Part shown: positions 21,383-29,952 of the stretch, one piece after another
How the letters are laid out: each line of letters opens with the position of its first letter
Numbering within the stretch: the first letter of the stretch is position 1
DNA from: Deinococcus sp. AB2017081
GTDB lineage: Bacteria; Deinococcota; Deinococci; Deinococcales; Deinococcaceae
Reading direction: 5' to 3'
NCBI RefSeq assembly: GCF_034440735.1
Contig: NZ_CP140098.1
Coordinates: 2,039,501-2,103,500 of the forward strand
DNA: 64,000 bases
Notes under the pieces: model-generated
Told to the model about the DNA's origin: nothing
Databases searched by the model: none
Seen by the model: the letters and a program-made list of their open reading frames with translations, nothing else
Program-made: the position numbers and the translations under genes

Positions 21383-22031
21383 GCACCGCCACCACCACTG
21401 TCACGGTCAGGGCGGCCAGGCCCATGCCAATCGAGCTGGCCGCGCCGGTCAGCTCACCTTCCTCGCGGGCCCGCGCCGTGCCGATGCCGTGCGACACGGC
21501 CCCCAGGGCGATCCCACGGGCCAGCGGGTGCCGCACGCCCAGCGCCGACAGCACGGGCGGCAGGATCAGTGCCCCGAGCAGTCCCGACAGCACCGCCAGG
21601 GTGGCGGCCAGGGCCGGGGGTGCCCCGGTCAGGCCCGCGAGCTGCAGGGCCACCGGGCTCGTCGCCGGGGCGGTCAGCAGCGAGCGCTGGGCGTCGTCAC
21701 TGAGGTTCAGGGCGTGGGCCAGGCCCGCGTCGACCGCCACGCCGGCCAGGGTGCCGGCCAGCCCGCCGATCACCAGCGCCCGCCACTGCCGGGCCAGCAG
21801 TGACCGCAGGCGGTACAGCGGCACGGCCAGGGCCACCACCGCCGGGCCGAGGACATTCTGGAGCGGGGTCACGTCCCGCAGGTAGGTGTCGTAGGGGATC
21901 CGCAGGGCCAGCAGCACCGCCGCGACGGCCAGCGTGGCGATCAGGGTCGGGTTGGCGACGGGTGAGCGGAGCCGGGCCTGGGCGACCACACCCAGCGCGA
22001 AGGCCAGCAGCGTGACGGCGATCCATGTCAC
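21369..22031 (-). CDS. LrgB/CidB-family membrane protein
   Basis: The 220-residue protein has about six to seven hydrophobic segments and the LrgB signatures TLIATLAVAAVLLAL and LTAPATSPVALQLAGLTG near its middle, with AVSHGIGTARA toward the end. LrgB/CidB with LrgA/CidA form holin-antiholin-like or metabolite (pyruvate) transport systems. The GTG at 22031 overlaps the cidA-like stop (GTGA). The longer open frame upstream lies within cidA and is spurious. Confidence 0.88.
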   Translation of the reverse strand: MTWIAVTLLAFALGVVAQARLRSPVANPTLIATLAVAAVLLALRIPYDTYLRDVTPLQNVLGPAVVALAVPLYRLRSLLARQWRALVIGGLAGTLAGVAVDAGLAHALNLSDDAQRSLLTAPATSPVALQLAGLTGAPPALAATLAVLSGLLGALILPPVLSALGVRHPLARGIALGAVSHGIGTARAREEGELTGAASSIGMGLAALTVTVVVAVLSRG

Positions 22032-22435
22032 GGCTCTGCCTGCACCAGCCGCGACGCCAGCACCCCCGCCAGCCCGGCCCCCACCAGCAGGCCCGCCGCC
22101 ATGACCAGCAGCCACCAGCCCCACGCCGCTCCCGCCGACAGGTAGCCGATAACACCGACTGTGGCGGGCACGAACAGCAGGCCCAGGATGCCCAGCAGGC
22201 CGTCGGCGGCGTCCGCGATCCAGTGCAGCCGGATGACCCGTGTACCCAGCGCGGCCCACAGCAGCGCCATGCCCGTCACGGAGCCCGGCAGCGGCAGGTG
22301 CAGCGCCGTGACCAGACCCTGCCCCAGCGCTGCGAAGGCGGTCAGGATCCCCAGGCCCAGCACGAACCGGGCGGGTGCGGGCAGCCGGGCGGTGACGGAC
22401 TCCGCGCCCAGCCCGGTCACGGCACCGTCACTCAC
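22028..22435 (-). CDS. CidA/LrgA-family holin-like membrane protein
   Basis: The 135-residue protein has four hydrophobic helices and the family sequence LPLPGSVTGMALLWAAL, followed by LLGILGLLFVPATVGVIGY. It starts with GTG at 22435, overlapping the mtnN stop by 4 nt (GTGA), and its own stop overlaps the cidB-like start. The three genes are thus translationally coupled. Confidence 0.88.
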   Translation of the reverse strand: MSDGAVTGLGAESVTARLPAPARFVLGLGILTAFAALGQGLVTALHLPLPGSVTGMALLWAALGTRVIRLHWIADAADGLLGILGLLFVPATVGVIGYLSAGAAWGWWLLVMAAGLLVGAGLAGVLASRLVQAEP

Positions 22436-23127
22436 GGCGCGGCAGTCAGGTCAGCCAGCATGCCGCGCACGACCTGCTTGGCGTGGCGGGCCACGCGGGG
22501 CATGAACTCGCGGTAGTCCACGTCCGCGCCGGTGTCGGCGGTGTCGCTCACCGAACGGATCACCACGAAGGGCACGCCGGCCTTGGCGCAGACCTGGGCC
22601 ACCGCCGCGCCCTCCATCTCGGCGCACGCCGCGCCGAAGGTCTCGCGCAGGCGGGTCACGCCCGGCACCGACGCGATGAACTGGTCGCCACTCGCCACGC
22701 GGCCCTCGACGACCTGCACGCCCTCCACGGCCTGCGCCGCCCGCACTGCTGCGGCCCGCAGCTCCGGGTCGGCGGGCCACGCGGGGAGCTCACCGGGCAC
22801 CGTGCCCACCTCGTAGCCCAGGGGGGTCACGTCCACGTCGTGCTGCACGAGATCTGTACTGACCACGATGTCGCCGACCCGCAGCTCCGGGTGCACGCCG
22901 CCGGCCACGCCCGTGAAGACCACGCGGCTCGCGCCGTGCACCAGCAGGTACGTGGTCGTCATGGCCGCGTTCACCTTGCCGATCCCGCCGCGCGTGAGCA
23001 GCACCGGCACGCCGTCCAGCACGCCCCGGTGTACCGTCACGCCGGGCAGCGTGACGTCCTCGCGCTCCCGCAGATCCGCCAACAGCAGTTCGATCTCCTC
23101 GTCCATTGCGCCCATGATCGCCAACAC
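22432..23127 (-). CDS. mtnN: 5'-methylthioadenosine/S-adenosylhomocysteine nucleosidase
   Basis: It cleaves MTA and SAH to adenine plus thioribose or homocysteine derivatives, recycling methionine and supplying autoinducer-2 precursors. The 231-residue protein begins LAIMGAMDEEIELL with the catalytic-region glutamate, and has FTGVAGGV near 80, the purine-binding ECAEMEGAAV-type stretch (CAEMEGAAVAQV), and VIRSVSDTAD with the catalytic aspartate. The GTG at 23127 is supported by TACACT (minus strand, 23139-23134) ending 6 nt before it; an ATG 12 codons upstream would overlap that promoter. Confidence 0.93.
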   Translation of the reverse strand: MLAIMGAMDEEIELLLADLREREDVTLPGVTVHRGVLDGVPVLLTRGGIGKVNAAMTTTYLLVHGASRVVFTGVAGGVHPELRVGDIVVSTDLVQHDVDVTPLGYEVGTVPGELPAWPADPELRAAAVRAAQAVEGVQVVEGRVASGDQFIASVPGVTRLRETFGAACAEMEGAAVAQVCAKAGVPFVVIRSVSDTADTGADVDYREFMPRVARHAKQVVRGMLADLTAAP

Positions 23128-23173
23128 CCCGCCAGTGTACGCGCGGTCTTGCAGGACGTTCACACGCCCGGCG

Positions 23174-23179
23174 TATGCT
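23174..23179 (+). promoter_or_regulatory. -10 element for the leaderless aminotransferase gene
   Basis: TATGCT ends 7 nt before the ATG at 23187. Confidence 0.65.
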
Positions 23180-23186
23180 CGGACGC

Positions 23187-24380
23187 ATGACGAGCCTTCC
23201 CCCGCAGGCTGCCGACACGCGCGACGCCCTGGACGTGACCGCGCTGCGCCACCCGGACTCGATCAAGTGGACGCTGTACGGCCCGGACGTCATCCCGCTG
23301 TGGGTGGCCGACATGGACTATCCGGTCGCACCGGCCATTCTGGAGGCGCTTCAGGAGCGGCTGACCCGTGGCCTGGGTTACCACCAGCTGCGCGGCGACC
23401 CCGACCTGCTCACGCTGCTGCGAGCGCATCTGGCCACGCAGGGGCTGGACGGCCTTCAGGACGATGGGATTGCCCTGCTGCCGGGTGTGGTGCCAGGGCT
23501 CTACGCGGCGGTGCACGCCCTGACGACCCCCGGCGAACCGGTCGTGACCATGACACCCATCTACCACCCGTTCCATCTGGCGATCACCGATCTGGGCCGC
23601 CGGGTCGCGGGCGTGCCCCTGCGCGAGGGCGAGGACGGGTACGAGGTGAACTGGGCCGCCCTGGACGCCGCCTCACGCGGGAGCCGCCTGCTCATGCTGT
23701 GCCATCCGCACAACCCCACTGGGCGGGTGTGGACGGCGGGGGAGCTGGAAAAGCTGCGCGACCTGGCCATCGCCCGCGACCTGTTCGTGGTCAGCGACGA
23801 GCTGCATGCGGACCTGCGCTTCACCGGCGAGGCCTTCGAGGCCTTCGCTGCCGACCCGCGCGTGCGCAGCCGCACCATCACCCTGACCGGGCCGTGCAAG
23901 GCGTACAACACCGCCGGCCTGGGCATCGGCGCGATGGTGGGCCACAACGCGGCCCTGGTCAAGCGCGTGCGTTCGGCCGCCGGCGGCCTGATGGGCCACG
24001 AGGGAGCCCTGAGCGTGACCATGTGGCGGGCGGCCCTTCAGGGGGCGGGGCCGTGGCTTCAGGACACCGTGGCGTACCTCCAGGGCAACCGCGATTTCCT
24101 GATGGCCTACCTGCGCGAGCATGCGCCGTGGATCCGGGCCTACACCCCCGAGGCCACCTACCTGGCATGGCTTGATCTGCGCGAGCACCCCCGTGCCGGC
24201 ACCATCCAGCAGTTCCTGCTCGACGAGGCCCGGATCGCCGTCCACGATGGCCCGGTCTTCGCGCCTGATGCCCATAAGACCCAGTACCAGGGCTTCATCC
24301 GCGTGAACTTTGCCACCAGCCGCGCGATCCTGACCGAGGCGCTGGAGCGCATGACGGCCGCGCTGGACAAAGCTCGGTAG
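23187..24380 (+). CDS. PLP-dependent aminotransferase/C-S lyase, MalY/PatB type
   Basis: The 397-residue fold-type I PLP enzyme opens with HPDSIKWTLYGPDVIPLWVADMDYPVAP (cited in part: WVADMDYPVAP), typical of MalY/PatB cystathionine beta-lyases. HPHNPTGRVW and the Schiff-base lysine in TGPCKAYNTAGLG near 240 are present. Family members cleave cystathionine or cysteine, or transaminate. It sits 59 nt from the divergent mtnN and could share a role in methionine/cysteine metabolism, but no direct link is visible. Confidence 0.88.
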   Translation: MTSLPPQAADTRDALDVTALRHPDSIKWTLYGPDVIPLWVADMDYPVAPAILEALQERLTRGLGYHQLRGDPDLLTLLRAHLATQGLDGLQDDGIALLPGVVPGLYAAVHALTTPGEPVVTMTPIYHPFHLAITDLGRRVAGVPLREGEDGYEVNWAALDAASRGSRLLMLCHPHNPTGRVWTAGELEKLRDLAIARDLFVVSDELHADLRFTGEAFEAFAADPRVRSRTITLTGPCKAYNTAGLGIGAMVGHNAALVKRVRSAAGGLMGHEGALSVTMWRAALQGAGPWLQDTVAYLQGNRDFLMAYLREHAPWIRAYTPEATYLAWLDLREHPRAGTIQQFLLDEARIAVHDGPVFAPDAHKTQYQGFIRVNFATSRAILTEALERMTAALDKAR

Positions 24381-24387
24381 GGGATGG

Positions 24388-25035
24388 TCAGCCCGGCACC
24401 GAGTCCGCCACCAGCCCACGCAGCCGGGTGATCAGCGGGTGCAGGCGGTCGCGCCGGAGCTTCAGGGCAGCGCGGTTCACGATCAGGCGGGCGCTGGAGT
24501 GGAACAGCACGTCCAGTTCCTCCAGATTGTTCGCCCGCAGCGTGCCGCCGGTCTGTACGAGGTCGATCACGGCGTCGGCCAGGCCGGTCAGGGCCGCGAG
24601 TTCGATGTTGCCGTTCAGCTTCACGATCTCGGCCGGAACGCCCTGTGCGTTCAGATAGGCGCGCGCGGCCCGGGGGTATTTCGTGCCCACACGGTTGACC
24701 GGCCCGGCGGCACCCACTTCCCGGATCAGGGACAGGCGGCACGGAGCGAACCGCAGGTCGAGCGGCTCATACACGGTGCGGCCGGACTCGACCAGCACAT
24801 CCTTGCCCACGATCCCGGCGTCCGCGACACCCAGATCGACGTACACCGGCACGTCCTGGTTCCTCAGCTCCAGCACGGTCACGCCGGGGAACTCGTGGCG
24901 CAGGGCGCGGGACTTCTCGGGTTTCGTCAGGGGCAGTCCAGCGCGCGACAGCAGGTCAATGGCGTCGTCGAGGATCCGGCCCTTCGGCAGGGCCAGGGTC
25001 AGGTGATCGGGGGCACGATCCGGCAGCGGGGTCAT
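24388..25035 (-). CDS. hisG: ATP phosphoribosyltransferase, short catalytic form
   Basis: It catalyses the first step of histidine synthesis, PRPP plus ATP to PR-ATP. The 215-residue protein lacks the C-terminal regulatory domain of long HisG, so it needs HisZ, encoded immediately upstream. Motifs: [16 protein letters not shown] at the start, the phosphate loop [14 protein letters not shown] and [15 protein letters not shown]. The ATG at 25035 overlaps the hisZ stop (ATGA). The 3' end is 7 nt from the convergent aminotransferase gene. Confidence 0.95.
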   Translation of the reverse strand: MTPLPDRAPDHLTLALPKGRILDDAIDLLSRAGLPLTKPEKSRALRHEFPGVTVLELRNQDVPVYVDLGVADAGIVGKDVLVESGRTVYEPLDLRFAPCRLSLIREVGAAGPVNRVGTKYPRAARAYLNAQGVPAEIVKLNGNIELAALTGLADAVIDLVQTGGTLRANNLEELDVLFHSSARLIVNRAALKLRRDRLHPLITRLRGLVADSVPG

Positions 25036-26174
25036 GCGCCCACCTCCTGCCACGTGTGGCCCGCGATCCAGCGCGTGATGCCGCGCTCGCGGCTGTAGGC
25101 GTCCAGGGCGGCGCGGTCGTCCGTCCACGCCAGCTCCGCGTGTAGGCCGGCGGCGCGGGCAGTCTGTGCGCCGGCCAGATCCAGCGCCAGCACCACCTCG
25201 GGTTCGGGGGGCAGGGCGGCGGCGGCCGCGCGGGCCAGACGCTCCAGGCCGATGGCAAAGCCGGCCCCAGGCAGGCCGCCCTCCAGCGCGTAGCGGCCGC
25301 CGCCCAGCACCGGCTGGTTCAGTCCCGGCGAATACGCCCGGAAGGTCACGCCGGTGTAGTAGTCGTAGCGGCGGCTCACGCCCAGATCGAACAGCAGCGG
25401 CCGGCCGAAGTGAACCGCGACCTCGCGCAGGTGCGTCACGGCCGCGCGGGCACGTGCGCCCTGGGCCAGGGCTGCCGCCTCGTCCAGCACCTCCGGACCG
25501 CCGTACAGCTCGGTCAGGGCATGCAGCGTGGCCGTGACCCCGGCCGATAGGCCGTCGCGCCGCGCCAGGACATCCACGTCCGCGCCGCTCTTGCGGTCGA
25601 TGGCGTGGTGCAATTCTTCACGCGCGTGGCCGTGCAGCCCGGCGTCCTCCAGCACGGCGTCCACGAAGCCGGGAAAGCCCAGTTCCAGCCGGGCGTCCAC
25701 GCCGACGTCACGCAGGGCGGCGTCGGCCAGGTGCAGCAGCTCGGCGTCAGCGTGGGCGCTCTCCACGCCGATGAGTTCCACGCCGGACTGGTTGAACTCG
25801 CGCAGCCGCCCCAGTTCGCTGGTCAGGGCCCGCAGCCACAGGCGGCCCGCGTACTGCAGCCGCAGCGGAAACGGCCCGGCCGGGAAGCGCGTGCGGGCCA
25901 GCCGGCCCACGGCGGTCGTGAACTCGCTGCGCAGCGCGAGCACCTGTCCGCCCGAGTCGATCAGCTTGAAGGCCAGCGCGTCCTGAGGATGCGCGGCGCT
26001 CGCGTACTCCAGGGCCGGCACCTCCACACCCCGGTACCCCCAGGCGCTGAAGGTCGCCGCCAGCCGGGCGCGCAGAGCCTCGCGCTGGGCCCACTCAGGC
26101 GGCAGGACGTCGCGGGTGCCTTCCGGGATACCGGGGGCGGAGGGGCGGGACGGGGGGCGGGCGGACGCACTCAC
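25032..26174 (-). CDS. hisZ: HisZ, regulatory subunit of ATP phosphoribosyltransferase
   Basis: This 380-residue histidyl-tRNA-synthetase paralogue lacks aminoacylation function and binds histidine to control the short HisG. It has [22 protein letters not shown] as motif 1 region (cited in part: [12 protein letters not shown]), class II synthetase elements such as [13 protein letters not shown], and no anticodon-binding domain. TACAAT (minus strand, 26187-26182) overlaps the ATG at 26183 but ends 7 nt before the GTG at 26174. That GTG is therefore the likelier leaderless start. Confidence 0.92.
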   Translation of the reverse strand: MSASARPPSRPSAPGIPEGTRDVLPPEWAQREALRARLAATFSAWGYRGVEVPALEYASAAHPQDALAFKLIDSGGQVLALRSEFTTAVGRLARTRFPAGPFPLRLQYAGRLWLRALTSELGRLREFNQSGVELIGVESAHADAELLHLADAALRDVGVDARLELGFPGFVDAVLEDAGLHGHAREELHHAIDRKSGADVDVLARRDGLSAGVTATLHALTELYGGPEVLDEAAALAQGARARAAVTHLREVAVHFGRPLLFDLGVSRRYDYYTGVTFRAYSPGLNQPVLGGGRYALEGGLPGAGFAIGLERLARAAAAALPPEPEVVLALDLAGAQTARAAGLHAELAWTDDRAALDAYSRERGITRWIAGHTWQEVGA

Positions 26175-26244
26175 GGGGGGCATTGTATGCGGCGTCTGGC
26201 ACGTCCATGTGGGACGGGTCAGGTGACCGGGCCGGCGTGCCCGG

Positions 26245-26250
26245 TATACT
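26245..26250 (+). promoter_or_regulatory. -10 element for the leaderless Ig-like lipoprotein gene
   Basis: TATACT ends 7 nt before the ATG at 26258. Confidence 0.65.
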
Positions 26251-26257
26251 CCGGGCC

Positions 26258-26851
26258 ATGCGCCGCGCCCGCTCCCTCGTGACCGTCCTGAGTGCGGGGG
26301 CCGTGGCCGTCGGGCTGGCGTCCAGCCTGGGGAGCTGTGCCCGAACCACAGACACCTTCAAGCCGCGCATCACGATCAGCAATGCGGACGGTGCGGCCAG
26401 CCGGGCACGGTCGTTTGTCGTGGACGGCTACGTACTCGACGACACGGGGGTCACGCAGATCACGGTGGACGGCACGCCCATCCCGATCCTGCCCGGCAGC
26501 CGCAAGCTGGCCCGCTTCCAGTTCAAGACCCTGATCCAGGGCAGCACCGGCAAGTACACGATCACCGCGCAGGACGCCGCCGGAAACCGCAGCACCGTGA
26601 TCCTGCCGGTGACGGTGGATGCCCAGCGCCCCGCCATCTCGGTCACGCGCTTCGAGCGGTCCGGCACCCTGATCCGCGTGACCGGCACGGCCCGCGACAA
26701 CACCCGCGTCGTGCAGATGCTCGTGGACGGCAACCAGATCAACATCACCCCCGGCCGCGAGGTCGAGTTCTACGCCGAGACGACCGGCATCTGGGCCGAT
26801 CTGGAGGCCGTGGACGCGGCCGGAAACCGCGTGACCCTGCGCGCCCGCTGA
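26258..26851 (+). CDS. Lipoprotein with two Ig-like repeats
   Basis: The 197-residue product has a lipoprotein signal (VAVGLASSLGSC, lipid-attachment cysteine at about 27). It is followed by two related repeats of roughly 75 residues, each with the pattern D-x-T/R-V-x-Q-x-x-VDG-x-x-I, then A-x-DAAGNR (DDTGVTQITVDGTPI...DAAGNR and DNTRVVQMLVDGNQI...DAAGNR). This is typical of bacterial Ig-like or cadherin-like domains. It probably decorates the cell surface. No partner gene is evident; DedA follows after 67 nt. Confidence 0.75.
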   Translation: MRRARSLVTVLSAGAVAVGLASSLGSCARTTDTFKPRITISNADGAASRARSFVVDGYVLDDTGVTQITVDGTPIPILPGSRKLARFQFKTLIQGSTGKYTITAQDAAGNRSTVILPVTVDAQRPAISVTRFERSGTLIRVTGTARDNTRVVQMLVDGNQINITPGREVEFYAETTGIWADLEAVDAAGNRVTLRAR

Positions 26852-26906
26852 GCCGGCCGCGCCCCGCTCCTCCGGTTGGGTGACGTGCGCGGAACACCGG
26901 CCGCGC

Positions 26907-26912
26907 TACCGT
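26907..26912 (+). promoter_or_regulatory. -10 element for leaderless dedA
   Basis: TACCGT ends 6 nt before the ATG at 26919. Confidence 0.6.
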
Positions 26913-26918
26913 GCGTCC

Positions 26919-27506
26919 ATGGAGTCACTCATCCACACCATCCTCGCGTTCTCGTACATCGGGATCTTCCTGATCGTGTTCGCCGAGACCGGCCTGCTGC
27001 TGGGCTTCTTCCTGCCCGGCGACAGCCTGCTGATCACCGCCGGGCTGTTCGCGGCCAGCGGTGACCTGTCACTGGTGGGGGTGATGGCGGCGGTGGTGGC
27101 CGGCGGCATCCTGGGCTGCGTGGCCGGGTATTTCATCGGTCACCGGTTCGGGCCGGCGGTGTTCCGGAACCAGGAATCGCGGTTCTTCAAGCCCTCGTAT
27201 GTCACCGAGGCCGAGAAGTTCTTCACGCACTACGGCTGGCAGTCGGTGGTGCTGGCCCGCTTCGTGCCGATCGTCCGGACGCTGGTGCCCACCCTGGCGG
27301 GCGTGAGCCGCATGCCGCTGGGGATCTTCACCGCGTACAACGTGCTCGGGGCGCTGCTGTGGGGCGTCTCGCTGCCGGCACTCGCCTATTTCTTCGGGAA
27401 GCTCATCCCGAACCTCGACCAGTACGTCCTGCTGATCGTGGCGGTGGTGCTGGTCGTGAGCGTCATTCCCGTGGTTCTCAAGGTCGTGCAGGCCCGCCGG
27501 GCGTGA
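26919..27506 (+). CDS. DedA-family membrane protein
   Basis: The 195-residue protein has about five membrane helices. DedA (VTT/SNARE-associated) motifs are present: FAETGLLLGFFLPGDSLL, GYFIGHRFGPAVF and LARFVPIVRTLVPTLAG, the last containing the arginine and prolines of the re-entrant loop. DedA proteins are lipid scramblases or flippases, or act in undecaprenyl phosphate recycling. The ATG at 26919 is chosen by the -10 placed 6 nt before it. Confidence 0.9.
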   Translation: MESLIHTILAFSYIGIFLIVFAETGLLLGFFLPGDSLLITAGLFAASGDLSLVGVMAAVVAGGILGCVAGYFIGHRFGPAVFRNQESRFFKPSYVTEAEKFFTHYGWQSVVLARFVPIVRTLVPTLAGVSRMPLGIFTAYNVLGALLWGVSLPALAYFFGKLIPNLDQYVLLIVAVVLVVSVIPVVLKVVQARRA

Positions 27507-27547
27507 CGCCTGGGAGGGGCGCTACGGTCTGAGCGGCCGGGGCGGCC

Positions 27548-27553
27548 TACGCT
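27548..27553 (+). promoter_or_regulatory. -10 element for the leaderless endonuclease III gene
   Basis: TACGCT ends 6 nt before the GTG at 27560. Confidence 0.6.
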
Positions 27554-27559
27554 GCGCGG

Positions 27560-28315
27560 GTGACTGCCCAGGTTGCTTCCCGCCCCACTCCGGACACGCT
27601 GCCCGCCCCGCCGCACCTGCCCGAGGTCGCCCGGCGGCTGCGCGAACGGTACCTGCCGGATCCGCCGGTGCCCACGCGCATGGCAGAGCCGCTGGACGGC
27701 CTGATCTCGACGATCCTTTCGCAGCAGAACACTGCGCCGATCACCCGGCGGCAGTTCGCGGCGCTCAAGACGGTCTATCCCCGCTGGGAAGCGGCCCTGG
27801 CCGACGGCCCGGACGGCATCGAGACGGTGCTGAAGGAGGCGGGCGGCGGCCTGTCCAGGATCAAGGCCGGCTACATCCACGCGGCGCTGGCGCATCTGGA
27901 CGAGACGCGCGGTGAGCTGAGCCTGCGCGACCTGCGGGATCTCCCGGACGACGCGGTGCGTGCCCTGCTGGAGGACATGCCCGGCGTGGGCATGAAGACC
28001 GCGAGCTGTGTCCTCTTATTTGACCTCGCCCGGCCCGCCATGCCGGTGGACACGCACATCTGGCGCCTCGCGGGGCGGCTGGGGCTCACGCCGGAGCCGT
28101 GGAACGCCGTCAAGGTCGAGCGCTGGTTCGACCGGGTGTTGCCGCGCGAATGGGCCGACCGGTACACCTTCCACGTGTCGGCCATCCGGCACGGGCGTGA
28201 GACCTGCCGGGCGCGGCATCCGCGCTGCGACACGTGCGTGCTCCTCGACCTGTGCCCGGCGGCGGCGCTGCTCGCCCCGGCCACCGCCGGCCGGCCCGCT
28301 ATGCTCCAGCCATGA
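27560..28315 (+). CDS. Endonuclease III-family DNA glycosylase/AP lyase
   Basis: The 251-residue HhH-GPD protein excises oxidised pyrimidines and nicks abasic sites. Features: ISTILSQQNTAP near 51-62, the helix-hairpin-helix MPGVGMKTASC with catalytic lysine, PVDTHIWRLAGRLG with catalytic aspartate, and a C-terminal [4Fe-4S] motif C-x6-C-x2-C-x5-C (TCRARHPRCDTCVLLDLC). An N-terminal extension of about 40 residues precedes the core. Deinococcus carries several EndoIII paralogues; I cannot say which this is. The stop overlaps the next ATG (ATGA). Confidence 0.93.
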   Translation: MTAQVASRPTPDTLPAPPHLPEVARRLRERYLPDPPVPTRMAEPLDGLISTILSQQNTAPITRRQFAALKTVYPRWEAALADGPDGIETVLKEAGGGLSRIKAGYIHAALAHLDETRGELSLRDLRDLPDDAVRALLEDMPGVGMKTASCVLLFDLARPAMPVDTHIWRLAGRLGLTPEPWNAVKVERWFDRVLPREWADRYTFHVSAIRHGRETCRARHPRCDTCVLLDLCPAAALLAPATAGRPAMLQP

Positions 28316-29343
28316 CGTCATCGCCCCGAACCCGTGACCTGGAGGTCGCCACCCGCCTCGCCCTGGAGGCCGGCGAGCTGCTGCGTGCCCACCTGCGTGC
28401 CGGCCTGACCGTCGAGCACAAGACCTCCATCGACGATCCTGTCACGGCGGCCGACCGAGAGGCGTCGCACCTGATCACCGCTGGGCTGGCCGCCGCCTTC
28501 CCCGACGACGGCCTCCTGAGCGAGGAGGAGGCCGACAGCGACCGCCGGCTGGTCCGGGAGCGGGTGTGGATCGTCGATCCCATCGACGGTACGAAGGAAT
28601 ACGCATCCGGCAGCGACGACTACTGCGTGAGCATCGGCCTGGCGGTGGCCGGGGAGCCGGTGCTGGGCGTGGTGTACGCGCCGGCCACGGATGAACTCTT
28701 CGCGGGGACAGTGGGTGGCGATGTGAGCTACCGGGGGCCACGGGCCGCCGGCACCGGCTCCGCACCGTGGCGCGTCGCCGTGTCCGACACCGAGCACGGG
28801 CGGGAACTGCACCGCGTGGGCCTGCCGGGCCTGCATCCCAGCGGCAGCATCGCCCTCAAACTGGCCCGGATCGCGGCCGGGCACGCCGACGCGACCTTCA
28901 CGATGTCGCCGCGCAGCGAGTGGGACATCGCCGCCGGGCACGCGCTGGTACGGGCCGCCGGAGGCGACCTGCGCCGCCGCGACGGCCAGCCGATCACGTA
29001 CAACCGGCCCTCGCCGCACGTCGAGCAGGGCATCATCGGCGGCACCCCGGCGGCGCTGGAGTGGCTGGAGGGCCAGTTGCGGGACTTCGGCCTGCCGACC
29101 GCGCACCTGGGCCTGCGCCCGGACGCGCCCGCCTGGACGACCCTGGACGCGGCGGATCAGGCGGCCCTGAGCGGCCACCCCGGCGTCTTCATCCGCCACG
29201 CCGGGGGGCGGGTGCTGGCCCTGCTGGTCGTCGATCCTGCCACGCGCACCGTCGAGCGGGCCCACGGGGACGCCTTCCATCTGGAGCGCCTGACGCGGGA
29301 TGTCACGCGGGCCCTCGGTGCCCTCACGCCGGCCGGGCGCTAG
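28312..29343 (+). CDS. Inositol-monophosphatase/CysQ-family phosphatase with C-terminal extension
   Basis: The 343-residue protein has an N-terminal IMPase/PAP-phosphatase domain: LLSEEEADS, then DPIDGTKEYASGSDDY (metal ligands, CysQ-like TKEY), and SEWDIAAGHALVRAAGG. The core ends near 260. Another 85 residues follow (AHLGLRPDAPAWTTL...RALGALTPAGR) that CysQ proteins lack and I do not recognise. The likely substrate is 3'-phosphoadenosine 5'-phosphate or an inositol/sugar phosphate. It overlaps the endonuclease III gene by 4 nt but has its own TATGCT (28300-28305). Confidence 0.88.
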   Translation: MTSSPRTRDLEVATRLALEAGELLRAHLRAGLTVEHKTSIDDPVTAADREASHLITAGLAAAFPDDGLLSEEEADSDRRLVRERVWIVDPIDGTKEYASGSDDYCVSIGLAVAGEPVLGVVYAPATDELFAGTVGGDVSYRGPRAAGTGSAPWRVAVSDTEHGRELHRVGLPGLHPSGSIALKLARIAAGHADATFTMSPRSEWDIAAGHALVRAAGGDLRRRDGQPITYNRPSPHVEQGIIGGTPAALEWLEGQLRDFGLPTAHLGLRPDAPAWTTLDAADQAALSGHPGVFIRHAGGRVLALLVVDPATRTVERAHGDAFHLERLTRDVTRALGALTPAGR

Positions 29344-29346
29344 GCT
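29341..29346 (+). promoter_or_regulatory. -10 element for the leaderless GNAT gene, overlapping the upstream stop codon
   Basis: TAGGCT (29341-29346) contains the TAG stop of the IMPase-family gene and ends 7 nt before the GNAT ATG (29354). Confidence 0.6.
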
Positions 29347-29353
29347 GAGCGGC

Positions 29354-29947
29354 ATGCCCGAGCACGCGTCCACACCTCCGCCGGTCGGTGAATCGGGGGA
29401 CGGAGCGCGCGTGACCCTCAAGCCGCTGCTGGAGTTCACGTCGGCCGAGTGGCGGACCCTGCACGGCTTCTTCCGCAACCGTGAGCTGGCCGACTGGAAC
29501 GACGCCAAGCCGATCCACCTGCCCGAGTGGCTGTTCCGCCGCATCATGCAGGATGAGGAGCGCGGCGGCGAGCGCGCCGGCTTCGGCATCCTGGACGCGC
29601 GCGGTGTCCTGATCGGCAGCGCGGAGCTGTACGACCTGCGGCCCCCGCCTCCGCTGGCGGCCACCACCGGCACGCTGGGGATCATGATCGGGTACCCGGA
29701 GCTGTGGGGCCACGGGTACGGGCGCGGCGGCGTGAATGCCCTGCTGCGCTGGGCCTTCGAGATCCGTGACCCACCGCTGCACCGGATCCGGCTGACCACC
29801 TTCGGGCACAACCGCCGCGCCCAGCGGGCCTTCGCGGCGTGTGGCTTCCACGAGACCGGCCGAACCGAACGCCCCGGACGGGTGGATGTCCACATGGAAC
29901 TCAGCCGCAGCGAGTGGCGTTCCCTTAACGCGCCTCCGGCACAATAG
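29354..29947 (+). CDS. GNAT-family N-acetyltransferase
   Basis: The 197-residue protein has the GNAT fold: beta-strand EFTSAEWRTLHGFFRN at the start, then GIMIGYPELWGHGYGRGG with the acetyl-CoA-binding RGxGxxG-like loop (GHGYGRGGVNAL). HNRRAQRAFAACGFHETGR is the family C-terminal motif, as in RimJ/RimL-type enzymes. The substrate is unknown. The first 20 residues are Pro/Ser-rich. Confidence 0.88.
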   Translation: MPEHASTPPPVGESGDGARVTLKPLLEFTSAEWRTLHGFFRNRELADWNDAKPIHLPEWLFRRIMQDEERGGERAGFGILDARGVLIGSAELYDLRPPPPLAATTGTLGIMIGYPELWGHGYGRGGVNALLRWAFEIRDPPLHRIRLTTFGHNRRAQRAFAACGFHETGRTERPGRVDVHMELSRSEWRSLNAPPAQ

Positions 29948-29952
29948 CCGTC

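Noticed and set aside
26181..26183. ATG 26183 as hisZ start
   Set aside because: The -10 TACAAT overlaps this codon, so a transcript cannot include it if the promoter is real.
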